Shown here piece by piece: positions 16,989 through 24,606 of a DNA stretch of 64,000 bases (the stretch's first letter is position 1; the number at the start of each line of letters is the position of its first letter). The stretch lies in contig NZ_RHNN01000009.1 in assembly GCF_003946245.1 (NCBI RefSeq), positions 62,001-126,000 of the forward strand, read 5' to 3'. The position numbers and the translations under genes were made by a program. The DNA comes from Levilactobacillus cerevisiae (GTDB lineage: Bacteria; Bacillota; Bacilli; Lactobacillales; Lactobacillaceae). The notes under the pieces were generated by a model. That model ran no database searches, had not been told where the DNA came from, and saw nothing but the letters and a program-made list of their open reading frames with translations.

Positions 16989-18797
16989 TTGAAACAAATT
17001 CCCAAGCGTTCTGCGGTACCCACGGCTTTGACCTGGGACCTGACCACCATTTATCCTGATGATGCGGCCTTCCAAGAGGCGCTGCAAGCCATTAAAACCC
17101 AATCCGATGATGCGGCGAAGTTAAAGGGCCAATTAGCCCAAAGCGGCGCCGACCTTTACCGGGTTACCCAGGCCAACTTTGACCTGCAACGGCAACTGGA
17201 ACGGGCCTACGTGTACGCCTCCCTGAAAAATGATCAGGACACGGGTAACGCCGCGGCACAAGCACTGATGGGGCAGGCTGAAAGCCTCCTGGCGACAGTG
17301 GGCGCTGCCACTTCTTGGTTCGAGCCAGAAGTCTTAGCATTAGAGCCAGCTGCGCTACAGAAATTAATCGACGCTGAACCCAAGTTGGCCGACTACCAGC
17401 ACTACTTTGACGTGCTGGGCAAGCAACGGGCCCACACCTTGTCCGCCCAGGAGGAAAAATTGTTGGCTGGCGCAAGCGACATTTTTTCAGCGTCTTCCAA
17501 GACATACAGCGTCCTGAGTGATGCCGACTTGAAGTTCCCAGTTGTACAAGACGAGGAAGGCAACGACGTTCGGCTCTCCGAAGGGCTGTATGGCGTGTTG
17601 CTGGAGTCAACCACCCCAGCCGTCCGTGAGCAGGCATTTAAAGCCCTCTACAGCGTTTATCAACAATTCCGTCATACCTTTGCATCAACACTGTCAAGTG
17701 AGGTTAAAACGCATAATTTTAACGCTCAGATCCGTCATTATGGAAGTGCTCGGGAAGCGGCGATGGCTGCCAACAATGTGCCAGCAGTGGTTTATGATAC
17801 GCTGGTGCACACGGTCAATGATCATCTCGGCTCACTCCACCAATACGTGAACCTGCGGAAGGAAATTCTGGGATTGCCCGAATTGCACATGTACGACCTG
17901 TACACGCCGATCACCGGTGAACCTAGCCTGACTTACACCTACGAAGAGGCCCAACAGGAGGCGCTGAAGGCGCTGAACGTGCTCGGTCCCGATTACGTGG
18001 CTAACGTGCAGAAAATGTTTGATAGCCGGGCCATTGACGTCGTGGAAAACGAAGGCAAGCGGACTGGTGCCTATTCAGGGGGGATGTACGACACCAAGCC
18101 GTATATCTTACTGAATTGGCAAAATAGTCTGGAGAGCCTGTTCACGCTGGTCCACGAAATGGGTCACAGCATGCACAGTCACTATACCCGGACGAATCAG
18201 TCTTACCTGTACGGTGACTACTCGATCTTCGTGGCAGAAATTGCGTCGACGACCAACGAAAACCTCTTAACCGATTACCTGTTACAAACGCAGACGGATC
18301 CCAAAGTCCGGGCGTACGTGTTGAATCACTACCTGGATGGCTTCAAGGGGACCGTCTACCGGCAAACGCAATTCGCTGAATTTGAAGATTACATTCACCG
18401 TCAAGCCGCTGCCGGGGAAACCCTGACCGCTGACTTCATGAGCAAATTCTATGGCGACCTGAACCGGCGTTATTACGGGGATGGCGTGGTCTCTGATCCA
18501 CAAATTTCAGACGAGTGGACCCGGATTCCTCATTTCTACTACAACTACTACGTTTACCAGTATTCGACTGGTTTCGCGGCCGCGACGACGCTGAGTCAAC
18601 GCGTGTTGAGTGGGGATGCGGCTAAACGTGAGGCGTATCTGAACTATCTGAAGTCTGGGAGTTCTGACTTGCCATTGAACGTGATGAAGAGGGCCGGCGT
18701 GGACATGACGCAACCGGAATACTTGCAGACGGCGTTCAAGACGTTTGACGACCGCCTGGCTGAGTTCACCCAGCTCGCCCACGATTTGAAGAAGTAG
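16989..18797 (+). CDS. pepF: Oligoendopeptidase F (M3B)
   Basis: A 602-residue cytoplasmic zinc metallopeptidase that cuts oligopeptides. The zinc-binding HEMGHSMHSH lies at about 389-398, with the third ligand Glu in FVAEIASTTNENLL. The TTG at 16989 is chosen because AAAGGAGG ends nine bases upstream; the in-frame ATG at 16980 directly abuts the Shine-Dalgarno. The resulting length is normal for PepF. A role in peptide nutrition or turnover of signal and competence peptides is known for the family. Confidence 0.95.
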   Translation: MKQIPKRSAVPTALTWDLTTIYPDDAAFQEALQAIKTQSDDAAKLKGQLAQSGADLYRVTQANFDLQRQLERAYVYASLKNDQDTGNAAAQALMGQAESLLATVGAATSWFEPEVLALEPAALQKLIDAEPKLADYQHYFDVLGKQRAHTLSAQEEKLLAGASDIFSASSKTYSVLSDADLKFPVVQDEEGNDVRLSEGLYGVLLESTTPAVREQAFKALYSVYQQFRHTFASTLSSEVKTHNFNAQIRHYGSAREAAMAANNVPAVVYDTLVHTVNDHLGSLHQYVNLRKEILGLPELHMYDLYTPITGEPSLTYTYEEAQQEALKALNVLGPDYVANVQKMFDSRAIDVVENEGKRTGAYSGGMYDTKPYILLNWQNSLESLFTLVHEMGHSMHSHYTRTNQSYLYGDYSIFVAEIASTTNENLLTDYLLQTQTDPKVRAYVLNHYLDGFKGTVYRQTQFAEFEDYIHRQAAAGETLTADFMSKFYGDLNRRYYGDGVVSDPQISDEWTRIPHFYYNYYVYQYSTGFAAATTLSQRVLSGDAAKREAYLNYLKSGSSDLPLNVMKRAGVDMTQPEYLQTAFKTFDDRLAEFTQLAHDLKK

Positions 18798-18829
18798 CCT
18801 TGCTTTGCTGGACAGATTGATGTGAATTG

Positions 18830-19013
18830 CGCCTTACCGGGCGGTGAAAATGGGTCGGAACGCTGTGGGCAGGACGCCCAGAGCCGAAGGGCGGTCTCTG
18901 AGCTCGCTTTGAACCTCAGAGGGCGAGTTTCAAAGACGCCATTTACGTCGCTGACACGCCGTAAATCCCACGGCTGAGCATGTTTTCGTTGCCCTCTCGG
19001 CTCACACTGTGAA
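18830..19013. repeat. RE-1 element, copy b
   Basis: A non-coding structured repeat filling most of the pepF-degV gap (18798-19170). The conserved left linker is GTCGGAACGCTGTGGGC (18854-18870) and the right linker CCCACGGCTGA; GTGGG (18865-18869) pairs with CCCAC (18967-18971). Hairpin 1 is CAGAG (18879-18883) with CTCTG (18896-18900) around the core GGCGGTCT. Hairpin 2 is CTTTGAA (18907-18913) with TTCAAAG (18929-18935). Hairpin 3 is ATTTAC (18941-18946) with GTAAAT (18961-18966). The outer arm (GGGCGGTGAAAATG) pairs only imperfectly with 18979-18993. Confidence 0.8.
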
Positions 19014-19102
19014 AATCGGCAACTTTTCAACTGGTTTGCGATTGGATGGTCACTCGAATCGCAGACTCGTCATCTAAACCTACCAAACAGTAAAACTAAG
19101 CC

Positions 19103-19150
19103 AAAAAAGACTGACGCGCCACCTCAAATCGAGGCAGTGGTCAGTCTTTT
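19103..19150. terminator. Bidirectional terminator between pepF and degV
   Basis: AAAGACTGAC and GTCAGTCTTTT form a stem with an A run on the left and a T run on the right, so it can stop both convergent transcripts. GCC-ACCTC...GAGG-C pairing extends it internally. Confidence 0.85.
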
Positions 19151-19170
19151 CATTTGCACAAAATTCAGTT

Positions 19171-20031
19171 TTAGTAAGATTGCCAATCACGTTGCCAGAT
19201 CAGGCCCATTGTTTTTTCACCCGTGTGGACGCTGATTGCGGGGCCTAATTGACTCTGGACCACGCGGACCTCTGGGAATTGATCGGTCAGTTCTGCCGTC
19301 CAGTCATCGGCTAAGTCAGCGTTGTTGGCGTTGATCACCGTGACCAGTAGGGGATAGTCGACCTGGGTCAACGTAGTTTGCAGCTTGTCGGTCATGAAGC
19401 GGAACGCCTTCTTCATGGTGCGCTCCTTACCGATGGCGATGATTTTGCCCTCGTCATTGAACGTCAGGAGCGGCTTGATGTTTAGCAGGTTGCCGATAAT
19501 GGCCGAACGGTTACTCAAGCGACCAGTTCGGGCCAAATGGCTCAAGTTATCCACGGCAAAGTAAACGCCCATTGTGTCGCGCAAGTCTTCCAGCTGGGGA
19601 ACGATATCGGTTGCGGCGTTGCCATTTGCAATCAATTGTCCCGCCAACAAGCACATGTTTGCTTCGCCGGCACTGGCAACTAGGGAATCAACCGGGTAAA
19701 TCTTAGCCTTGGTGTACGTTTTGCAAAACATCCGCAAGTTATTCAGGAACGAGGTAATCCCACTGGAAAGGTGAATCGAGATGATTTCGTCGTAGCCTTC
19801 GCCAGCGAGGCGGTCGTAGGCTTCCTCGATTTGGCCCAGAGAGACCTGTGCCGTCGTCGGCAGTTCCTGGTCGGTCTTTAAGTAGTCGTAAAATGTCCTG
19901 AGGCTCAACTTGGATTCAGCGTACTGTTGGTCGCCCAGAATCACGGTGATAGGTAAGACCACGATGTGAAATTGCTTGATCTGTTCAGGGGTGAGATAGG
20001 AGGCGGTGTCCGTTACGATAGCTGTTCGCAT
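19171..20031 (-). CDS. DegV family fatty-acid-binding protein
   Basis: A 286-residue protein of the DegV fold, which binds fatty acids and in many Firmicutes presents them to fatty acid kinase FakA. Family features are AIVTDTASYLTPEQI at the N-terminus, PTTAQVSLGQ, IHLSSGITSF (the lipid head-group Ser) and NLSHLARTGRLSNR. AAGGG stands before the ATG. Several paralogues per genome are usual, so no specific gene name is given. It is monocistronic and converges on pepF. Confidence 0.92.
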   Translation of the reverse strand: MRTAIVTDTASYLTPEQIKQFHIVVLPITVILGDQQYAESKLSLRTFYDYLKTDQELPTTAQVSLGQIEEAYDRLAGEGYDEIISIHLSSGITSFLNNLRMFCKTYTKAKIYPVDSLVASAGEANMCLLAGQLIANGNAATDIVPQLEDLRDTMGVYFAVDNLSHLARTGRLSNRSAIIGNLLNIKPLLTFNDEGKIIAIGKERTMKKAFRFMTDKLQTTLTQVDYPLLVTVINANNADLADDWTAELTDQFPEVRVVQSQLGPAISVHTGEKTMGLIWQRDWQSY

Positions 20032-20243
20032 AAATTTTCCCTTCAGTTCAACAAAATAGTTGGGTCAATCATACCATATTGGCCTGGAATCCGGTAGTGA
20101 ATGTAGTGGCAAAGTTTACAATTATCAGGCGATTGCTGCTTCCGGTAGTGTCCCCAGTTAACGTGATTGGGAAATACAGGAGGGCGTTGGGCTGCGGGGG
20201 AATTGTACCAGCGGCGGTTGTTCAACTATCTGTTGGCACACAA

Positions 20244-20327
20244 AAAGTCTGGGACAAAACCCCAGACTCGCATTGTATCTTCGAAGCTATATTGTTGGGA
20301 GTAGGACAAAAGGCTGCGGTTTGTCCC
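20244..20327 (-). repeat. RE-3 element, copy 2 (inverted)
   Basis: In reverse complement this aligns with 3690-3759: GCCTTTTGTC, then CAATATAG, then GATACAA, GCGAGTC and GTCCCAGACT in the same order and spacing. Internal hairpins are AGTCTGGG (20246-20253) with CCCAGACT (20261-20268), and GGACAAA (20304-20310) with TTTGTCC (20320-20326). The hairpin insert seen in copy 1 (3607-3689) is missing here. The rest of the gap 20032-20393 holds no gene that can be supported. Confidence 0.7.
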
Positions 20328-20334
20328 ACGCTCA

Positions 20335-20370
20335 CAAAAAAAGCGGCCTAGCCCTTGGGCTAAGTCGCTT
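20335..20370 (-). terminator. Terminator after spxH
   Basis: Read on the minus strand, AAGCGACTTAGCCC and GGGCTAGGCCGCTT form a stem with one mismatch, followed by seven T. Confidence 0.85.
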
Positions 20371-20393
20371 AACGTAAAACGATTCATCAGTAC

Positions 20394-21044
20394 CTACAGT
20401 ACGTGAAGATTGGGTTGACTGTTGGCCAACATGAATGAAGTCGCCCGTTCATTAGTTTGATAATTAGGTTCAGCCATTAACATTTCTTTCGTGGCAACGC
20501 CTTGACTTTCGCAGACGTCGCAGAGGGCATCGTAGGTCACGTCGTTCAACAGTAACCCACAGTCGGAGACGTCGCAGTTGTAAATCACAGCGGATGAGGA
20601 TTCTTCAATCTTCATCTCGGCCGCTAACTTTTGATCCGTCTTGAAGGCTTGTTTCGCCAGGTCGGATTGACAGTCTTCCGTGAACATGTCGAGGTCCAGG
20701 TGGCACTTCTTGGCCATTTCTAACGTCAGGTCTGCTGAAAAATTCTGTTGCTGACTGACTACGGCGTCCTGCATGTTGAGCAGGAACTTCCGCCCCTTAC
20801 GTTTACCTTGAAAAAGGGCGGCCTTATAAGCCAAAATTGCTTCGTAGGTGACGTTGAAGCGCTCGTTTCTCTCAGCGAGGGTTGGTCGGGGAGAGAGGGA
20901 TTGCGCGATGATCTGTTGGTTAAGCAACGGCACAAATTGGAACGACACCTTGCTATTGAGATGATCGGCCAACCGCATAATGTTGCGCTCGGAACGCATG
21001 CAGCGCGCGCCAAGCGGGTTGACGAACAAATAGACTTCTAACAC
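20394..21044 (-). CDS. spxH: SpxH/YjbH-like DsbA-family ClpXP adaptor
   Basis: A 216-residue thioredoxin/DsbA-fold protein. In Bacillus and Staphylococcus, YjbH delivers the redox regulator Spx to ClpXP. Visible features are the N-terminal strand LEVYLFVNPLGARC with a single Cys where a CxxC might stand, then a helical insert rich in charge. The start is a GTG at 21044 with AGGAGGA six bases upstream; an ATG two bases further upstream is out of frame. Divergent from relQ-nadK-rluD-like, the same neighbourhood as Bacillus yjbH-yjbM-yjbN-yjbO, which supports the call. Confidence 0.82.
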   Translation of the reverse strand: MLEVYLFVNPLGARCMRSERNIMRLADHLNSKVSFQFVPLLNQQIIAQSLSPRPTLAERNERFNVTYEAILAYKAALFQGKRKGRKFLLNMQDAVVSQQQNFSADLTLEMAKKCHLDLDMFTEDCQSDLAKQAFKTDQKLAAEMKIEESSSAVIYNCDVSDCGLLLNDVTYDALCDVCESQGVATKEMLMAEPNYQTNERATSFMLANSQPNLHVL

Positions 21045-21401
21045 ATTGCTTCCTCCTATACCTGTCCTTGATTGGCAGTCGTGGGATCACCAATCAAAAA
21101 GTAACAATACCACTACATTACCAAATTTTCAAAAAATAGCAATTGAAACGTTTGTTTGAAGTGAAGACCGCTCATTTAAAACGCAACCTAATCATGCAAC
21201 ATTTTTTAACGCAGGTAAAGCTAAACGCCTCGTAAAAGTGATTGTTCGCCGCAAGTGGGGTAATCGTGAATCTTTTAACAAGTTAATGAGGTAATTACTC
21301 TCAGTTGTGGGAAAAATATGGTAAAATCGAAAGATGAGTCATGTTTTGTGCTGGAAATGATGGCGGCACGGACGTGGAACTAAGGTTGGGGGATAGTCAT
21401 T
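21045..21401. other. Divergent spacer of spxH and relQ with a relQ promoter
   Basis: A non-coding, AT-rich spacer. TGGTAAAAT at 21319-21327 is an extended -10 pointing at relQ, 74 bases before its ATG. No convincing operator or small gene is seen in the remainder. Confidence 0.55.
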
Positions 21402-22058
21402 ATGGTAACGAATTGGGATCAATTTTTATTGCCCTATCAACAGGCCGTGAGTGAGCTGAAGGTGAAGCTCCGCGGTATCCGCAAGCAATTTGAAAATAAA
21501 AACGAGCGGCCACCAATCGAATTCGTCACGGGCCGGGTCAAACCGGTACCCAGTATCAAGGAAAAGATGTCACGGCGCCACGTAACCGAGGAACGGCTGG
21601 AACAGGACATGCAAGATATTGCGGGCTTGCGGATCATGTGCCAGTTCGTCGAAGACATTTACCAAGTCGTTGATCTGTTGCGGCGCCGGACGGACCTGAC
21701 CATCCTGGAGGAACGGGACTACATTCACAACGAGAAGCCGAGTGGTTATCGGTCATACCATATTGTGGTGGAGTATCCGGTTCAACTGGTGACTGGCGAG
21801 AAGAAGATTCTGGCCGAGATTCAGGTACGGACGCTGGCCATGAACTTCTGGGCCACCATCGAGCATTCATTAAATTACAAATATCAAGGCGCCTTTCCTG
21901 AGGAACTCAGCGATCGGTTACAGCGGGCCGCTGAAGCCGCCTTTAAATTAGACACGGAAATGTCTGAGATTCGCGAAGAAATTCAAGAGGCACAACAATA
22001 CACGCCGAAACATGATAGCGATGTGAATGGGACGCCTCACCAAAATAAGGAAGATTAG
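21402..22058 (+). CDS. relQ: Small alarmone synthetase RelQ/YjbM
   Basis: A 218-residue (p)ppGpp synthetase with only the synthetase domain. Motifs are [15 protein letters not shown], the ppGpp-synthetase loop [13 protein letters not shown], and [17 protein letters not shown]. The usual RelQ length and its position before nadK and an RluD-like gene (as yjbM-yjbN-yjbO) are diagnostic. It is one base from nadK, so translation is coupled. RelQ forms tetramers and responds to cell-wall stress in Firmicutes. Confidence 0.93.
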   Translation: MVTNWDQFLLPYQQAVSELKVKLRGIRKQFENKNERPPIEFVTGRVKPVPSIKEKMSRRHVTEERLEQDMQDIAGLRIMCQFVEDIYQVVDLLRRRTDLTILEERDYIHNEKPSGYRSYHIVVEYPVQLVTGEKKILAEIQVRTLAMNFWATIEHSLNYKYQGAFPEELSDRLQRAAEAAFKLDTEMSEIREEIQEAQQYTPKHDSDVNGTPHQNKED

Positions 22059-22059
22059 T

Positions 22060-22863
22060 ATGAAGGTTTCCATTTTTAGTAATAACGGGCCGTCATCACA
22101 AAAGGTGGCGACCGCACTGCATCAGGGCCTGGAAGCTGCGGGCGTGCCCATCGATAGCTTGGACCCAGACATTGTGGTCACGGTTGGCGGCGATGGCACC
22201 CTGCTGTCGGCTTTTCACCATTACAATGACCGGCTAGACAAGATTCGCTTTGTGGGGATCCATACGGGGCACTTGGGCTTCTACACCGACTGGCGCGACT
22301 TCGAGGTTCAGGAGTTGGTCGACAGTCTGGCGGAGGACAACGGCCAGAGTGTCAGTTACCCCTTGCTGTCGATTCAGGTCGACTACGCGGATGGCACGCA
22401 CCCGGACCAGGCATTGGCACTGAATGAATCGACAATCAAAAAAGTTTCTGGGACCATGGTGGCCGACGTGTACATTAAGGGCGAGCTCTTCGAAAGTTTT
22501 TGGGGGGATGGCCTGTGTATCTCGACACCCACGGGTTCTACGGCTTATAATAAGTCTGTGGGCGGCGCCGTGCTTAATCCCCGGTTCAATGCCATTCAAA
22601 TGGCTGAGATTGCGTCCATTAACAATTTAGTCTTCCGGACGTTAGGGTCGCCCCTGATTATTCCGGCAGACGAATGGATTCGCATCGAACCGACGGACCC
22701 CACGGACAACGTCTTAATGTGTGATCAGCTGAGTATTGAAGGCCGGCCAGTCAAGGCGATTACCTACCGGATTGCGCGCCAACGGATTTCCTTCGCCGAA
22801 TACCGGCATACCCATTTCTGGCAACGGGTCGAGGCTTCCTTCATTGGACGGGAGAACGGATGA
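22060..22863 (+). CDS. nadK: NAD kinase
   Basis: A 267-residue enzyme phosphorylating NAD to NADP. The GGDG motif is in [13 protein letters not shown], the NE/S motif in LNESTIKKV, and the glycine-rich signature in [17 protein letters not shown]. The ATG at 22060 is set by AAGGAAG and by the relQ stop at 22056-22058. It overlaps the next gene by ATGA. Confidence 0.95.
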   Translation: MKVSIFSNNGPSSQKVATALHQGLEAAGVPIDSLDPDIVVTVGGDGTLLSAFHHYNDRLDKIRFVGIHTGHLGFYTDWRDFEVQELVDSLAEDNGQSVSYPLLSIQVDYADGTHPDQALALNESTIKKVSGTMVADVYIKGELFESFWGDGLCISTPTGSTAYNKSVGGAVLNPRFNAIQMAEIASINNLVFRTLGSPLIIPADEWIRIEPTDPTDNVLMCDQLSIEGRPVKAITYRIARQRISFAEYRHTHFWQRVEASFIGRENG

Positions 22864-23759
22864 TAAGTTTTAAATGGACAGTGACCGGTGAGAGTCCGGT
22901 TCACGTAAGGACGGTGCTGATGGCCCATGGGGTCACCCGCACCTTTTTGAAACAGGTAAAATTTCACGGCGGCGTGATTACGTTAGATGGGCGTGAGGTC
23001 CGGGTGATTGCGATGGCTCAGCCGGGACAAACGGTGGGTCTGCAACTGCCACCAGAGCCAGCCAACGACCACGTGTCGACCTCATTTAAGCCGCTAGACA
23101 TTCTGTATGAGGATCCTCACTTCTTAGTGGTCAACAAGCCGGCAAAAATGGCTTCTGTGCCCTCACACTTGTATCCTGATGATACATTGGCTAATCGGGT
23201 CAAAGGGCACCTGACGATGATTCACGCCCCTAGCACGGTGACCCATATCGTGACGCGGCTGGATCGTGAGACCAGTGGAGTAGTGTTATTTGCGAAACAC
23301 CACTTTGCCCACTCGATTCTGGACAAACAGTTAAAGGATAGCCAGCTGGATAAACGCTACATTGCCTTGGCAACGGGTTGTATCGCGGCGGATCATCAGC
23401 TGATTGATGCGCCAATCGGTCGAGCAGCGGGGTCTTTCATCAAAAGAACCGTCAGACCGGATGGCCGCCCAGCCCAGACAGAACTGTGGGTGCGGGCGCG
23501 CTCCAAGACGGCGACCTTGCTGGCCATCAAACTCCACACGGGGAAAACCCACCAAATCCGGGTCCATTGTCAGTCGATTGGCCATCCGCTGGTGGGGGAT
23601 TGGTTGTATGGCAAACAAACCAACCCCTGGATTCACCGCCAAGCCTTACACTGCGCGCGTCTACGCTTCTATCAGCCATTTTTAGGCGAGTGGATCACCT
23701 GTTATGCACCGTTGCCGGTAGACATGGCAACGGTTATCACTAATGAGCTTGTAAACTGA
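22860..23759 (+). CDS. RluD-family RNA pseudouridine synthase (YjbO-like)
   Basis: A 299-residue pseudouridine synthase. An S4-like N-terminus (about 15-70) precedes the catalytic domain with [18 protein letters not shown], where the Asp of RLDRETSG is catalytic, and [19 protein letters not shown]. The target site (rRNA or tRNA) is uncertain, so no symbol is given. It is last in the relQ operon and is followed by a terminator. Confidence 0.9.
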   Translation: MISFKWTVTGESPVHVRTVLMAHGVTRTFLKQVKFHGGVITLDGREVRVIAMAQPGQTVGLQLPPEPANDHVSTSFKPLDILYEDPHFLVVNKPAKMASVPSHLYPDDTLANRVKGHLTMIHAPSTVTHIVTRLDRETSGVVLFAKHHFAHSILDKQLKDSQLDKRYIALATGCIAADHQLIDAPIGRAAGSFIKRTVRPDGRPAQTELWVRARSKTATLLAIKLHTGKTHQIRVHCQSIGHPLVGDWLYGKQTNPWIHRQALHCARLRFYQPFLGEWITCYAPLPVDMATVITNELVN

Positions 23760-23775
23760 ATAACGTAGCTGAGAG

Positions 23776-23810
23776 CACGGATCACCGACTGGGGTGATTC
23801 GTGTTTTTTT
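23776..23810 (+). terminator. Terminator of the relQ operon
   Basis: CACGGATCACC (23776-23786) pairs with GGTGATTCGTG (23793-23803), one G-T pair, followed by seven T. Confidence 0.9.
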
Positions 23811-23841
23811 CGGTTGGATTTCGCGTTATAGCAGATTTATA

Positions 23842-23868
23842 CGTCAAAATAAGACGTTTATTTTGACG
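23842..23868. promoter_or_regulatory. 10-bp inverted repeat upstream of the adhesin gene
   Basis: CGTCAAAATA (23842-23851) with TATTTTGACG (23859-23868), a perfect AT-rich palindrome with a 7-base centre and no T run. It may be an operator. It stands about 740 bases upstream of the adhesin start. Confidence 0.55.
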
Positions 23869-23877
23869 ATACTTAAA

Positions 23878-23891
23878 TGAAAACGGTTTCT
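23878..23891. promoter_or_regulatory. Candidate cre (CcpA) site
   Basis: TGAAAACGGTTTCT matches the catabolite-response consensus TGNAANCGNTNNCA at all fixed positions but the last. The identical 14-mer occurs at 48286-48299 before the MucBP protein gene. Confidence 0.55.
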
Positions 23892-24273
23892 GAAAGCTGA
23901 ATCCCTCAGGCCTGATGGCGGGGGAGTAAGTATAAATTGGTTAATAAGCAAGACTGGATATTAGTTAAAAACGGAAAGTAAGTTAATGTTACATATTTAG
24001 GAATGTGTGTGTACGGTGAACCGATTTACCCGGAATACTTAAGAATTCCTAAACTAACTGCTTGCATTTAAGCGTCAAAAATGGCCAAGTGCAACCTACA
24101 CATTTTATGGTCCGTGGACAAAATTTTCATCAAACTTTAATTTAAAAACTTAAAAGAATATTTTCAAGAAAACGTAATAGTTAATGGTATAAGTCCTGAA
24201 TTAAATGCGTTGAAAATGAGTCATGACATTTGACTTCAACTGAAATGCCTATATATCAGCGTTCTTAAACTGA

Positions 24274-24299
24274 CGATAGTAGGTATTAACTTACTATCG
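24274..24299. promoter_or_regulatory. 8-bp inverted repeat in the adhesin upstream region
   Basis: CGATAGTA (24274-24281) pairs with TACTATCG (24292-24299). There is no T run. It lies about 140 bases before the probable -10, so it could be a regulator-binding palindrome. Confidence 0.45.
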
Positions 24300-24439
24300 A
24301 ACGCGGCAATTTGCAAATTAGCAGGCAAAAAATGGGGTCAGAAAACATGTGAAAGTTTTAACTAAATGTCGTTATTTACAAAATTCTAATAAAAATCGAC
24401 TATAAATTTACTTTTAAAACAGTACGTAGAGTAAATCTG

Positions 24440-24448
24440 TGCTAAAAT
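24440..24448 (+). promoter_or_regulatory. Probable extended -10 of the adhesin promoter
   Basis: TGCTAAAAT, followed by AGCA to make the near-palindrome TGCTAAAATAGCA. It predicts a 5' leader of about 150 bases. Confidence 0.6.
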
Positions 24449-24463
24449 AGCATTTGTTAGGGG

Positions 24464-24512
24464 AGTGGTTTACAGGGGAGACCCTTTAAAGGGCAAATTT
24501 GTATATACCACT
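24464..24512 (+). promoter_or_regulatory. Stem-loop in the adhesin mRNA leader
   Basis: AGTGGT (24464-24469) with ACCACT (24507-24512) encloses the perfect palindrome CCCTTTAAAGGG. It lies between the promoter and the RBS and could affect translation or stability. Confidence 0.4.
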
Positions 24513-24606
24513 CAAAACAAGCTCACAAATGATTACGAACTTCAATCAAATGGGAGTAGCGATTGTCACTCAACTTTCACAGTCTATTTAAGGAGGACGA
24601 TTAAAA

